The position numbers were made by a program, and so were the translations under genes. A DNA stretch of 64,000 nt, taken from positions 22,462-86,461 of the forward strand of contig JANXYQ010000065.1 in NCBI GenBank assembly GCA_025355995.1, read 5' to 3'. The notes beneath the pieces were generated by a model that searched no databases, was not told the origin of the DNA, and worked only from the letters and a program-made list of their open reading frames with translations. The stretch comes from Spirochaetaceae bacterium. Its GTDB lineage: Bacteria > Spirochaetota > Spirochaetia > Treponematales > Rectinemataceae. Below are positions 56,505 through 64,000 of the stretch, in pieces (positions within the stretch are counted from its first letter, which is position 1; each line of letters opens with the position of its first letter).

Positions 56505-58022
56505 ATGGCGTACGAGAATATCCTGGAAGTAGAGCACCTCAGTAAGAGATTTCCCGGAGTCGTAGCCCTCGACGACGTGGAGTTGCGGGTAAAGACAGGG
56601 ACCGTCCATGCGCTCATGGGGGAGAACGGGGCCGGGAAGTCGACTCTCATGAAGGTCCTCAACGGGATGTACAAGCCCGATTCCGGCGTCATCCGCTTCA
56701 AGGGTGAACCGATAACGATCCAGGATACCCGCTCCGCGATATTGAATGGGATCTCGATGATCCACCAGGAGCTGAGCCCGATTCCGCAGATGACGGTGGC
56801 AGAGAACATTTTCCTGGGAAGGGAGCCCATAGGGCCCTTGGGGCTGATAAACTACAAGAGGCTCAAGGAGATGACGCAGGAATTGCTGGATCGCCTCAGC
56901 ATCCGGATCGATCCTTCGGTCAAGGTCGTAAACCTGAGCGTCGCCAATATCCAGCTCATCGAGATCGCCAAGGCGATCTCGTATAACGCCGACCTGATAA
57001 TAATGGACGAGCCGACCTCCGCGATTACCGAGCGCGAGGTCGAGGACCTTTTCAAGATCATCCGCGCCTTGCGCGATGGCGGCAAGAGCATTATTTACAT
57101 CACGCATAAGATGGACGAAGTATTCCATATCGCCGACTACGTCACGATCTTCCGCGACGGGAAATATATCGGGACCGACAAGGCCGACTCCATCACGAAG
57201 CAGGTCCTCATCGAGAAGATGGTGGGCCGCGCCTTGGACGAGATGTTCTATAAGGAGAAGACCAAGGTCGGAGAGGTGATGCTCGAGGCGAGGAATCTCA
57301 CCAAGACGGGGCAATTCGAGGACGTGAGCTTCAAGGTCCATCGAGGGGAAATCCTCGGGATATCCGGCCTGATGGGCGCCGGCCGCACGGAGCTCCTGGA
57401 AAACGTCTTCGGGATCACCTCGCGGGAATCCGGGGCGGTGCTCGTGAAGGGGAAGGAAGTCAGGATAAAGTCGCCCGCCGACGCGATACGCCACGGCATG
57501 GCCCTCCTGACGGAAGACCGGAAACTTACAGGGCTGTACCAGATGCTCAGCGTCCGCGACAATATGTATATCGCGAATATCCGAAGCTATATCCGGCTGC
57601 TCTCACTCGATTTCAAGAAGATCAGGATGGATTGCGAGAGCCAGGTACGAAAGCTCCGGATCAAGACCCCGAGCCTCCAGCAGACGATCCGGAACCTCTC
57701 CGGAGGCAATCAACAGAAAGTCCTGATCTCGCGCTGGCTCCTCACCGACCCCGAGATCCTGATCCTCGACGAACCTACTCGCGGAATCGACGTAGGGGCC
57801 AAAGCGGAGATTCATCGCCTCATGACCGAGCTCGCCAAGGCCGGGAAGGCAATTATCATGATCTCGTCGGAGCTGCCGGAGATACTGGGCATGAGCGACC
57901 GCATCCTGGTCATGCACGAAGGCCGGAAGACGGGGGAGCTGGCGCGGGAAGAGGCCACCCAGGAGAAGATCATGAACCTCGCGACCGGCGAGGTCGAGGC
58001 GATAGCGGCCAATGGACAATGA
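56505..58022 (+). CDS. Inositol/sugar ABC transporter ATPase
   Basis: A 505-residue duplicated ABC ATPase from ATG 56505 (behind GGCGGGGG; an ATG at 56481 is an alternative). Walker A is [14 protein letters not shown], and the first Walker B is [12 protein letters not shown]. The second half carries [13 protein letters not shown], signature [16 protein letters not shown] and [15 protein letters not shown]. It energises the single permease that follows. Its frame runs a few codons into the untranslated leader of the permease. Confidence 0.92.
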   Translation: MAYENILEVEHLSKRFPGVVALDDVELRVKTGTVHALMGENGAGKSTLMKVLNGMYKPDSGVIRFKGEPITIQDTRSAILNGISMIHQELSPIPQMTVAENIFLGREPIGPLGLINYKRLKEMTQELLDRLSIRIDPSVKVVNLSVANIQLIEIAKAISYNADLIIMDEPTSAITEREVEDLFKIIRALRDGGKSIIYITHKMDEVFHIADYVTIFRDGKYIGTDKADSITKQVLIEKMVGRALDEMFYKEKTKVGEVMLEARNLTKTGQFEDVSFKVHRGEILGISGLMGAGRTELLENVFGITSRESGAVLVKGKEVRIKSPADAIRHGMALLTEDRKLTGLYQMLSVRDNMYIANIRSYIRLLSLDFKKIRMDCESQVRKLRIKTPSLQQTIRNLSGGNQQKVLISRWLLTDPEILILDEPTRGIDVGAKAEIHRLMTELAKAGKAIIMISSELPEILGMSDRILVMHEGRKTGELAREEATQEKIMNLATGEVEAIAANGQ

Positions 58023-58065
58023 GCGGACGTACCGATTAGCCCAGAACGATAAAGGAGAGCGCGCT

Positions 58066-59112
58066 ATGGCGAGCAAGGCAGAGGAAGCGGCGATCGGCGA
58101 GAAGCCCGTCGGCGGCGCCGGAAAGAACGGCATATTGACGACGATAAAGGCTATGTGGACGAAGATAGGCATCCTCTTCATCTTTATCGGGATGGTGATC
58201 TTGGCGTCCTTCCTATCGCCGGCCTTCCTGAAGGCCAATAACCTGATGAACGTGGTCATGCAGGTCTCGTACATCGGGCTGATCGCGCTCGGCGTGACGG
58301 GAGTCATCGTGAGCGCGGGCGTCGACCTGTCCTCAGGCTCTATCGTAGCCTTGACCGCCGTCGTATCGTCCAGCTTCGCCCAACGGCCGGATTGGGCGGC
58401 CGCGCTATTCCCCGGCCTGACCGGCCTTCCTTTCATCGTTCCGCTGATGGTCGGCCTCCTCGTCGGGTCCCTCGTGGGCTTCGTGAACGGCTGGCTCATA
58501 GCGAAGACCAACATACCGCCCTTCATCGCGACCCTGGGAACGATGACGGCGGTACGCGGCCTGGCGCAGCTCTATAGCCGCGGCCGCCCCGTATCGGGCC
58601 TGTCCGACGCCTATAACTTCATCGGGCAGGGTTCGCTTTTCGGCGTGCCTTTCGCCGTCCTGCTCCTCCTGGTATTGGCGATAATTACGCATTTCATGTA
58701 TTCTCGGACCCGATTCGGGCGCTACGTGTACGCGATCGGCGGGAACGTCAACGCCGCGCGGGTATCGGGGATCAACGTCGGCAAGAACCTGATCCTGATC
58801 TACACCTTCGCCGGCTTCCTCGCCTCCGTCGCGGGAATCGTCGTCGCCTCGCGCATCGGTTCGGGCCAGCCGGGCCTGGGAAACGGCTACGAGCTCCAGG
58901 CGATCACCGCGGCGGTGATCGGCGGGACCTCCTTCTCGTCGGGAGGCATCGGTACGGTGCCCGGGACGATCATCGGGACACTGATCATCGGCGTCCTGAA
59001 CAACATCCTCGTCCTCACGAACGTATCCGCGTACTTCCAGGACATAATCAGGGGAATCATCATCGTGGGGGCCGTCATCATCGATGAGCGGCGCCGCAGA
59101 GTCAGGAAATAG
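58066..59112 (+). CDS. Inositol/sugar ABC transporter permease
   Basis: A 348-residue inner-membrane BPD_transp_2 permease from the ATG behind AAAGGAG. Upstream in-frame codons overlap the ATPase end and are unlikely to be used. TM segments include [40 protein letters not shown] and [20 protein letters not shown]. As the only permease in this set, it would act as a homodimer. Confidence 0.92.
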   Translation: MASKAEEAAIGEKPVGGAGKNGILTTIKAMWTKIGILFIFIGMVILASFLSPAFLKANNLMNVVMQVSYIGLIALGVTGVIVSAGVDLSSGSIVALTAVVSSSFAQRPDWAAALFPGLTGLPFIVPLMVGLLVGSLVGFVNGWLIAKTNIPPFIATLGTMTAVRGLAQLYSRGRPVSGLSDAYNFIGQGSLFGVPFAVLLLLVLAIITHFMYSRTRFGRYVYAIGGNVNAARVSGINVGKNLILIYTFAGFLASVAGIVVASRIGSGQPGLGNGYELQAITAAVIGGTSFSSGGIGTVPGTIIGTLIIGVLNNILVLTNVSAYFQDIIRGIIIVGAVIIDERRRRVRK

Positions 59113-59122
59113 GGGGACCTTC

Positions 59123-60139
59123 ATGTCGACCATCAACGTAGGAATCATCGGGGCGGGCAGGATCGGGAAGATCCATGCCGAGAATATCGCTTACTTCATG
59201 CCTCAGGCCAAGATAGCGGCCATCGCCGACCTCAATATGACGCCCGCCATCGAGGCCTGGGCCAAGTCGCTGGGCATTCCAAAGGCGCTTAAGGACCCGG
59301 CCGCCCTGATGGCCGACAAGGACATCTCGGCGATCCTGATCTGCTCGTCGACCGACACCCACGCCGATTTCGTGGTCAAGGCCGCCCAGGCAGGGAAGCA
59401 TGTTTTTTGCGAGAAGCCCGTGGACCTCACCGTGGCGAAGGTCCAATCCGCCCTGGACGCGGCCAAGAAGGCGGGAGTCAAGCTGCAAGTGGGCTTCAAC
59501 CGCCGCTTCGACCATAACTTCCGTCGGGTACGGGACCTCGTGGAGTCCGGCGCCGTGGGAACGCCCCAGCTCGTGAAAATAACGTCCCGCGATCCCGCGC
59601 CTCCCCCTCCCGCCTACGTCGCGGTATCGGGCGGCATTTTCCTCGATATGATGATCCACGACTTCGACATGGCGCGCTTCCAGGCGGGCAGCGAGGTCGT
59701 CGAGGTATACGCCGCCGGGGCGGTTCTCGTGGATCCGGCGATCGGGAAGGCGGGCGACGTGGATACGGCCATCGTCACGCTCCGCTTCGCCAACGGGGCC
59801 CTGGGCGTCATCGACAATTCTCGGAAGGCGATCTACGGCTACGACCAGCGCGTGGAGGTTTTCGGCTCCAGGGGCGCCGCCTCAGCCGAGAACGACGCGC
59901 CGAGCACCGTCAAGCTTTCGAACGAGTCCGGCGTTATAGGCGATAAGCCGCTTTTCTTCTTCCTCGAGCGCTACAAGGATGCCTTCATCGCCGAGATGCG
60001 CGCCTTCCTGGACGCCGTGGCCTCCGGCAAGCCCACTACCGTGACGGGAGAGGACGGGCTGCAGGACCTGCTCGTCGCCCTCGCCGCCAAGAAATCCCTG
60101 GCCGAGGGCCGGCCCGTGAAGATATCCGAGATCGCGTAA
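59123..60139 (+). CDS. iolG: Inositol 2-dehydrogenase
   Basis: Oxidises myo-inositol to 2-keto-myo-inositol (scyllo-inosose) with NAD+. It is 338 residues from ATG 59123. The Rossmann start is VGIIGAGRIGKIHAENI. FCEKPVDLTVAKV holds the family Lys, VGFNRRFDHNFRRV is the substrate loop, and FLDMMIHDFDMARFQAG has the catalytic Asp and His. It is followed by iolB, iolD and iolE, which fixes the pathway. Confidence 0.93.
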   Translation: MSTINVGIIGAGRIGKIHAENIAYFMPQAKIAAIADLNMTPAIEAWAKSLGIPKALKDPAALMADKDISAILICSSTDTHADFVVKAAQAGKHVFCEKPVDLTVAKVQSALDAAKKAGVKLQVGFNRRFDHNFRRVRDLVESGAVGTPQLVKITSRDPAPPPPAYVAVSGGIFLDMMIHDFDMARFQAGSEVVEVYAAGAVLVDPAIGKAGDVDTAIVTLRFANGALGVIDNSRKAIYGYDQRVEVFGSRGAASAENDAPSTVKLSNESGVIGDKPLFFFLERYKDAFIAEMRAFLDAVASGKPTTVTGEDGLQDLLVALAAKKSLAEGRPVKISEIA

Positions 60140-60150
60140 GGGAGCGAGAA

Positions 60151-60966
60151 ATGCAGTTCAAGCATCCGCTTCCCTTCGCACGAGGCTATGAGCCGGTCGT
60201 GGACCGCCTCGGCGCCAACGCCGACATGCTCATGGATTTCGGAATCCTCACGCTGGGACCCGGAGAGGCTTGGAGCTCCGGCCCGGCCGACGAAAAGGCC
60301 CTGCTCCTCATGTCGGGGGAGGCCGAGTTCGCCTGGCCGGGAGGGAACGCGCGGGCCGCCCGCTCGAGCCTGCTCGACGAGACGCCCAGCGTGCTCCACG
60401 CGCCTGACCGCGCGGAGGCGCGCCTGACCGCCGGCGCCCGCGGCGCGCAGCTTGCGATAGTCCGAACCGAAAACGCTAACGACTTCGCCCCGCGCTTCTT
60501 CAGGCCCGAGGAATGCCGCAGCGAGGAGCGCGGCAAGGGAACGATGCGCGAAACCAGCACGAGGCTTGTGCGCGCCGTCTTCGACGACTCGAGCGCTCCT
60601 CGTTCCAACCTGGTGCTCGGGGAGGTCGTAGGCTCGCCGGGGAAATGGTCGAGCTATCCTCCGCATCATCATCCTCAACCTGAGATCTACCACTACCGTT
60701 TCCTGCCCGAGAACGGCTTCGGCTTCACGACCCTGGGCGAGGACGCCTACCTCCTGAAGGACAAGGACACGGTTCTCATACGCGAGGGGCAGGTCCACCC
60801 GCAGGTGACGGCGCCAGGCTACGCACTATGGTACCTGTGGGTCATCCGGCACCTGGACGGCGCGCGCTATCGTTCTCCGTACCCCATCTTCGCGGCGGAG
60901 CACGAATGGGTCATGTCGCCCGACGCGGATATCTGGGCGCCGCCCTCGGAGAGGGCTTCTCGGTAA
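60151..60966 (+). CDS. iolB: 5-deoxy-glucuronate isomerase
   Basis: Converts 5-deoxy-D-glucuronate to 2-deoxy-5-keto-gluconate in inositol breakdown. It is 271 residues, the family length, with a two-lobed cupin fold. Metal-binding SSYPPHHHPQPEIYHYRF and IREGQVHPQVTAPGYALWYLW segments are present (quoted in parts). It lies 11 nt after iolG, with a GGGAG site. Confidence 0.94.
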   Translation: MQFKHPLPFARGYEPVVDRLGANADMLMDFGILTLGPGEAWSSGPADEKALLLMSGEAEFAWPGGNARAARSSLLDETPSVLHAPDRAEARLTAGARGAQLAIVRTENANDFAPRFFRPEECRSEERGKGTMRETSTRLVRAVFDDSSAPRSNLVLGEVVGSPGKWSSYPPHHHPQPEIYHYRFLPENGFGFTTLGEDAYLLKDKDTVLIREGQVHPQVTAPGYALWYLWVIRHLDGARYRSPYPIFAAEHEWVMSPDADIWAPPSERASR

Positions 60967-60993
60967 GCCAGCGCATAAAATAAGGAGAGGTCG

Positions 60994-62859
60994 ATGAGCA
61001 CCGTGAGATTGACGATGGCGCAGGCCCTGATCAAGTTCCTGGACAATCAATATATCGAAATCGACGGAGAGCAAACGAAATACGTAGCGGGGGTCTTCGG
61101 CATCTTCGGCCACGGGGTCGTCGTGGGCCTCGGGGAGGCCTTGGCGGCCACGGGGCACTCGCTCCGGTTCTACCAGGGCAAGAACGAGCAAGGAGCCGCC
61201 CACGCTGCCATCGGATTCGCAAAGCAGAAAGACCGGCGCCAGATCATGGCGGTCACGAGCTCGATCGGGCCGGGCGCGCTCAACATGGTGACCGCCGCGG
61301 GTACGGCGACGGTGAATAGAATTCCCGTTCTGTTCCTTCCCGGCGATTCCTACGCCTGCCGCCAGCCCGACCCCGTCCTTCAGCAGGTCGAGCAGCCGGG
61401 CGACAGCAACATCACCGCGAACGACGCCTTCAAGCCCGTAAGCCGCTATTGGGACCGCGTGTCGAGGCCCGAGCAGCTGATGACGGCGATGATGAACGCC
61501 ATGCGCGTGCTCACGGACCCCAGCGAGACCGGCGCCGTGACAATAGCGCTCCCTCAGGACGTCCAGGGCGAGGCCTACGACTATCCCGAGGAGTTCCTCG
61601 CGAGGCGCGTCCACCACGCGGAGCGCCGAATGCCGACCGAGGCGCAGGTAGCCCGCGCGGCGGCGATGATTGCGGCGGCCAGGAAGCCGCTCGTGATCTG
61701 CGGGGGAGGCGCGCGCTATTCCGGCGCGGGGGAGGAGCTGCGGGCTTTCTGCGAGAAATTCCACGTGCCCTTCGGCGAGACCCAGGCGGGGAAGGGAATC
61801 GTGCCCTGGGACAATCCATACAACCTGTCCGGCATCGGGCTCACCGGCAGCCAGGCCGCCAATCGGCTCGCCAAGGAGGCCGATCTGGTCCTGGCCTTGG
61901 GGACCCGCCTCGGGGATTTCACTACTTGCTCGAAATGGCTTTTCCAGAATCCCGCCTGCAGATTCCTCGCGATAAACGTCGCGAGCTTCGACGCATACAA
62001 GATGAATGCAGAGCCCATCGTGGCCGACGCCAAGCTCGCCTTGGCCGCGATCTCGGTGAGCCTGGCGAGGTCCGGCTACAAGTCCGGCTGGGGCGGCGCG
62101 ATCGAGCGGGAGCGGGGGATTTGGAAGGCCGAGGTCGACAGGCTTTACTCCGAGGAGGATCCCTCGGGGCTCTCCCAGGCGCGTGCCCTGGGCGAGCTCA
62201 ACGACGTCCTCCTCCCGGCGAGCGCGATCGTAGTCTCGGGATCGGGATCCATCCCGAGCGACATGCAGCGCGTATGGCGCACGCGCGTCCCCGGTACTTA
62301 CCACATGGAGTACGGCTTCTCCTGCATGGGCTACGAGATAGCCGCCTCCCTCGGCGCGAAGATAGCGGAAACCGACAGGGAGGTCGTGGCGATAGTCGGG
62401 GACGGGGCATATACGATGCTCCACACCGAGCTCCTCACGGCCGTCCAGGAGGGCCTCAAGATCATCGTCGTGGTCCTGGACAACTCGGGCTTCCACTGCA
62501 TCGACAACCTGCAGTCGAGCCAGGGCATCGTCCATTTCGGCAACGAATGGAATAGGCGCGATCCTTCGACGGGAATGCTCACGGGGGCGCCGGTCGCCGT
62601 CGATTTCGCGAAGAACGCCGAGAGCTGGGGGGCGGTGGGCCTGCGAGCGCGCACCGTCGAGGAATTCCGCGCTGCGGTCCGCCGGGCACTCGCGGAAAAA
62701 GGTCCCGTCGTCATCGACGCGAAGGTCAGCCCGAAATCCATGACCAAGGGATACGAGTCCTGGTGGAGGGTCGGGACCGCCGAGGTTTCCGACAATCCGG
62801 CGGTCGTGGCGGCCGCCAGGGAGATAGCCGAGAACGTTGCCAAGGCGAGGAAATTCTAA
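60994..62859 (+). CDS. iolD: 3D-(3,5/4)-trihydroxycyclohexane-1,2-dione hydrolase
   Basis: ThDP-dependent ring-opening enzyme of inositol breakdown. It is 621 residues, within the 620-640 range. The pyrimidine-binding half has FYQGKNEQGAAHAAIGFAKQ with the conserved Glu. The C-terminal half has the ThDP motif VGDGAYTMLHTELLTAVQEG, closing with VVLDNSGFHC, where the GDG and Asn bind Mg2+. TAAGGAGAGG precedes the ATG, with iolE 9 nt downstream. Confidence 0.95.
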   Translation: MSTVRLTMAQALIKFLDNQYIEIDGEQTKYVAGVFGIFGHGVVVGLGEALAATGHSLRFYQGKNEQGAAHAAIGFAKQKDRRQIMAVTSSIGPGALNMVTAAGTATVNRIPVLFLPGDSYACRQPDPVLQQVEQPGDSNITANDAFKPVSRYWDRVSRPEQLMTAMMNAMRVLTDPSETGAVTIALPQDVQGEAYDYPEEFLARRVHHAERRMPTEAQVARAAAMIAAARKPLVICGGGARYSGAGEELRAFCEKFHVPFGETQAGKGIVPWDNPYNLSGIGLTGSQAANRLAKEADLVLALGTRLGDFTTCSKWLFQNPACRFLAINVASFDAYKMNAEPIVADAKLALAAISVSLARSGYKSGWGGAIERERGIWKAEVDRLYSEEDPSGLSQARALGELNDVLLPASAIVVSGSGSIPSDMQRVWRTRVPGTYHMEYGFSCMGYEIAASLGAKIAETDREVVAIVGDGAYTMLHTELLTAVQEGLKIIVVVLDNSGFHCIDNLQSSQGIVHFGNEWNRRDPSTGMLTGAPVAVDFAKNAESWGAVGLRARTVEEFRAAVRRALAEKGPVVIDAKVSPKSMTKGYESWWRVGTAEVSDNPAVVAAAREIAENVAKARKF

Positions 62860-62868
62860 GGAGACAGC

Positions 62869-63759
62869 ATGAGCGATAGAAAAGTGAGATTGGCCATCGC
62901 GCCCATCGGATGGACGAACGACGACCTGCCCGAGCTCGGCGGACAGATTCCCTTCGAGCAGTGCGTGAGCGAGATGGCCCTCGCCGGGTTCGAGGGTAGC
63001 GAGGTCGGGAATAAGTACCCGAAAGACCCAGCGGTCCTCAACCGGGCCCTCGCCCTCCGCGGCCTCACGATCTGCAACGCCTGGTTTTCCTCTTTCCTCA
63101 CTACCAAGCCCTACGCCGAGGTCGAGAAGGCATTTATCGCGCATCGGGATTTCCTCCACGCCGTCGGGGCGCGGGTGATAGGAGCCGCGGAGCAGGGCCA
63201 TTCCATCCAGGGTCAGGCCTTATCCGTCTTCGACGAGAAGCCGCGCTTTAGCGACGAGGAGTGGAAGAAGCTGGGCGAGGGCCTGAACAGGCTCGGGGAG
63301 AAGGCGCGGGAGAAGGGCATGGCCCTCACCTACCACCACCACATGGGAACGGGGGTCCAGACGGCCGAGGAGATCGACCGACTCATGGAGTCTACGAAAC
63401 CGGGAATCCTCGACCTGCTCTACGATACCGGCCATCTCGTGTTCGCCGGTGAGGACCACCTCGCCGTCCTGAAGAAGTGGGGCAAGCGCGTGAAGCACGT
63501 CCACCTCAAGGATGTGCGCCCGCAGGTGCTGGCCCGGGTCAGGCGAGAGAAGCTGAGCTTCCTCCAGGCGGTCAAGGCCGGAGCCTTTACGGTGCCGGGC
63601 GACGGCTCGGTCGATTTCGGGCCGGTTTTCAAGGAGCTCGCGTCCATCGGCTACGAGGGCTGGTGGGTCGTGGAAGCCGAACAGGATCCTGCCATCGCGA
63701 ATCCCCTCGAGTACGCGATTCTGGCGAGGAAGTACATTCGCGAGAAATCGGGGATCTAG
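62869..63759 (+). CDS. iolE: Inosose dehydratase (2-keto-myo-inositol dehydratase)
   Basis: Removes water from scyllo-inosose to give the dione used by IolD. It is 296 residues with an xylose-isomerase-like TIM barrel. AIAPIGWTNDDLPELGG is the typical N-terminus. The metal-site residues lie in YHHHMGTGVQTAEEID, DLLYDTGHLVFAGED, VHLKDVRP and WWVVEAEQDPA. The IolE/IolD/IolB/IolG set is complete here. IolC and IolJ are not seen and may lie just beyond the window. Confidence 0.95.
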   Translation: MSDRKVRLAIAPIGWTNDDLPELGGQIPFEQCVSEMALAGFEGSEVGNKYPKDPAVLNRALALRGLTICNAWFSSFLTTKPYAEVEKAFIAHRDFLHAVGARVIGAAEQGHSIQGQALSVFDEKPRFSDEEWKKLGEGLNRLGEKAREKGMALTYHHHMGTGVQTAEEIDRLMESTKPGILDLLYDTGHLVFAGEDHLAVLKKWGKRVKHVHLKDVRPQVLARVRREKLSFLQAVKAGAFTVPGDGSVDFGPVFKELASIGYEGWWVVEAEQDPAIANPLEYAILARKYIREKSGI

Positions 63760-63769
63760 GGAGGCAGGA

Positions 63770-64000
63770 ATGGCTAAGGTCAAGGTCGGCGTCGCCGGCT
63801 ACGGCGTGATAGGGCAGCGGCTGGCGGACGGCGTGGCGCTGCAGAAGGACATGGAGCTCGTCGGCGTGGCGGACGTGGCGCCGACGCTGTCGGTGCGGGC
63901 GCTGCGCGAGAAGGGGATGCCCTACGCTCTGTACTGCGCGGCCGACGACAAGCGGGCCGACCTCGAGAAGGCGGGCATCCCTGTGTCGGGCAGCCTCGAG
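63770..64000 (+). CDS. Type II (archaeal-type) glyceraldehyde-3-phosphate dehydrogenase, N-terminal part
   Basis: Cut off by the window end; 77 codons are seen. It begins AKVKVGVAGYGVIGQRLADG and continues VALQKDMELVGVADVAPT, the Rossmann start typical of archaeal-type GAPDH, which binds NAD(P). GGAGG lies 6 nt before the ATG, 10 nt after iolE, so it is in the inositol operon. GAPDH in this place would use triose phosphate made at the end of the pathway. A related dehydrogenase with another substrate is possible, because the catalytic Cys lies beyond the window. Confidence 0.8.
   Translation, partial: MAKVKVGVAGYGVIGQRLADGVALQKDMELVGVADVAPTLSVRALREKGMPYALYCAADDKRADLEKAGIPVSGSLE

Noticed and set aside
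55278..57494. A 738-codon antisense open frame across the binding protein and ATPase genes
   Set aside because: It mirrors GC-rich codons of well-supported genes on +, has no family motif, and reads as low-complexity Arg/Asp/Gly/Leu sequence.
60826..63201. A 791-codon antisense open frame over iolD and iolE
   Set aside because: Same reason: the + strand genes are clear family members, and the antisense protein has no recognisable domain or ribosome site.

Overview
The window looks like chromosomal DNA around the replication origin of a GC-rich, free-living, sugar-using bacterium. A spirochaete (Spirochaetota, Treponema/Rectinema-like) is the best guess. The reasons are the long, divergent PRPP synthetase, the gyrB-gyrA block set divergently beside dnaA, the secreted NlpC/P60 protein with a porin-like tail, and many Peripla_BP_4 sugar-binding proteins. 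This placement is inference from protein style and gene order; no marker such as 16S is present. The origin is most likely the dnaA-dnaN spacer (23193-23445), which holds a cluster of DnaA boxes followed by an AT-rich stretch. Genes to the right run mostly on + and genes to the left mostly on -, as expected for two replication arms leaving that point.

Left arm (1-21.4 kb). A purine operon on - runs prs, HAD phosphatase, purF, purM, purN, purD, with 4-8 nt overlaps between the last four genes. Next come a long-chain acyl-CoA synthetase, a GNAT/metallo-hydrolase/small charged protein group, glycerol kinase and the NlpC/P60 protein. On + lies an ahcY-metK SAM-cycle operon preceded by what reads as a SAM-II/SAM-V class riboswitch, then a radical SAM gene with an apparent 1-nt frameshift. 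gyrB-gyrA on - ends in a terminator hairpin whose centre is a ParB-binding parS palindrome; a second parS lies 34 nt away.

Origin region and early right arm (21.4-29.6 kb). The order is dnaA, oriC, dnaN, recF, DUF721, rpmH, rnpA, yidD, yidC, jag, the classical bacterial origin order. rpmH has a near-consensus promoter. rnpA has no ATG, GTG or TTG that could give a full-length product and may start at ATC.

Middle (29.6-42.7 kb). This part holds a YcaQ-type DNA glycosylase, a DUF1646 membrane protein, a DinB-fold protein, a receiver-like/ATPase/cNMP-binding signalling protein, a CAT-anticodon tRNA, pdxST (vitamin B6), a CBS-domain (CNNM/CorC) membrane protein, a TetR regulator divergent from 3-methyladenine glycosylase I, a nitroreductase-like protein, ferritin, thrC and a decayed thrB.

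Right (42.7-64 kb). A YesM/YesN-type two-component system is followed by a lipoprotein made of two fused sugar-binding domains, a secreted protein, and a YtfQRT-YjfF type sugar ABC transporter. A LacI regulator separates this from an inositol operon: oxidoreductase, binding protein, ABC ATPase, permease, iolG, iolB, iolD, iolE and the start of an archaeal-type GAPDH. Two LacI-type operators lie between the regulator and the inositol operon. The right end therefore appears to sense, import and break down inositol and a furanose-like sugar. No CRISPR array, insertion sequence or prophage was seen.
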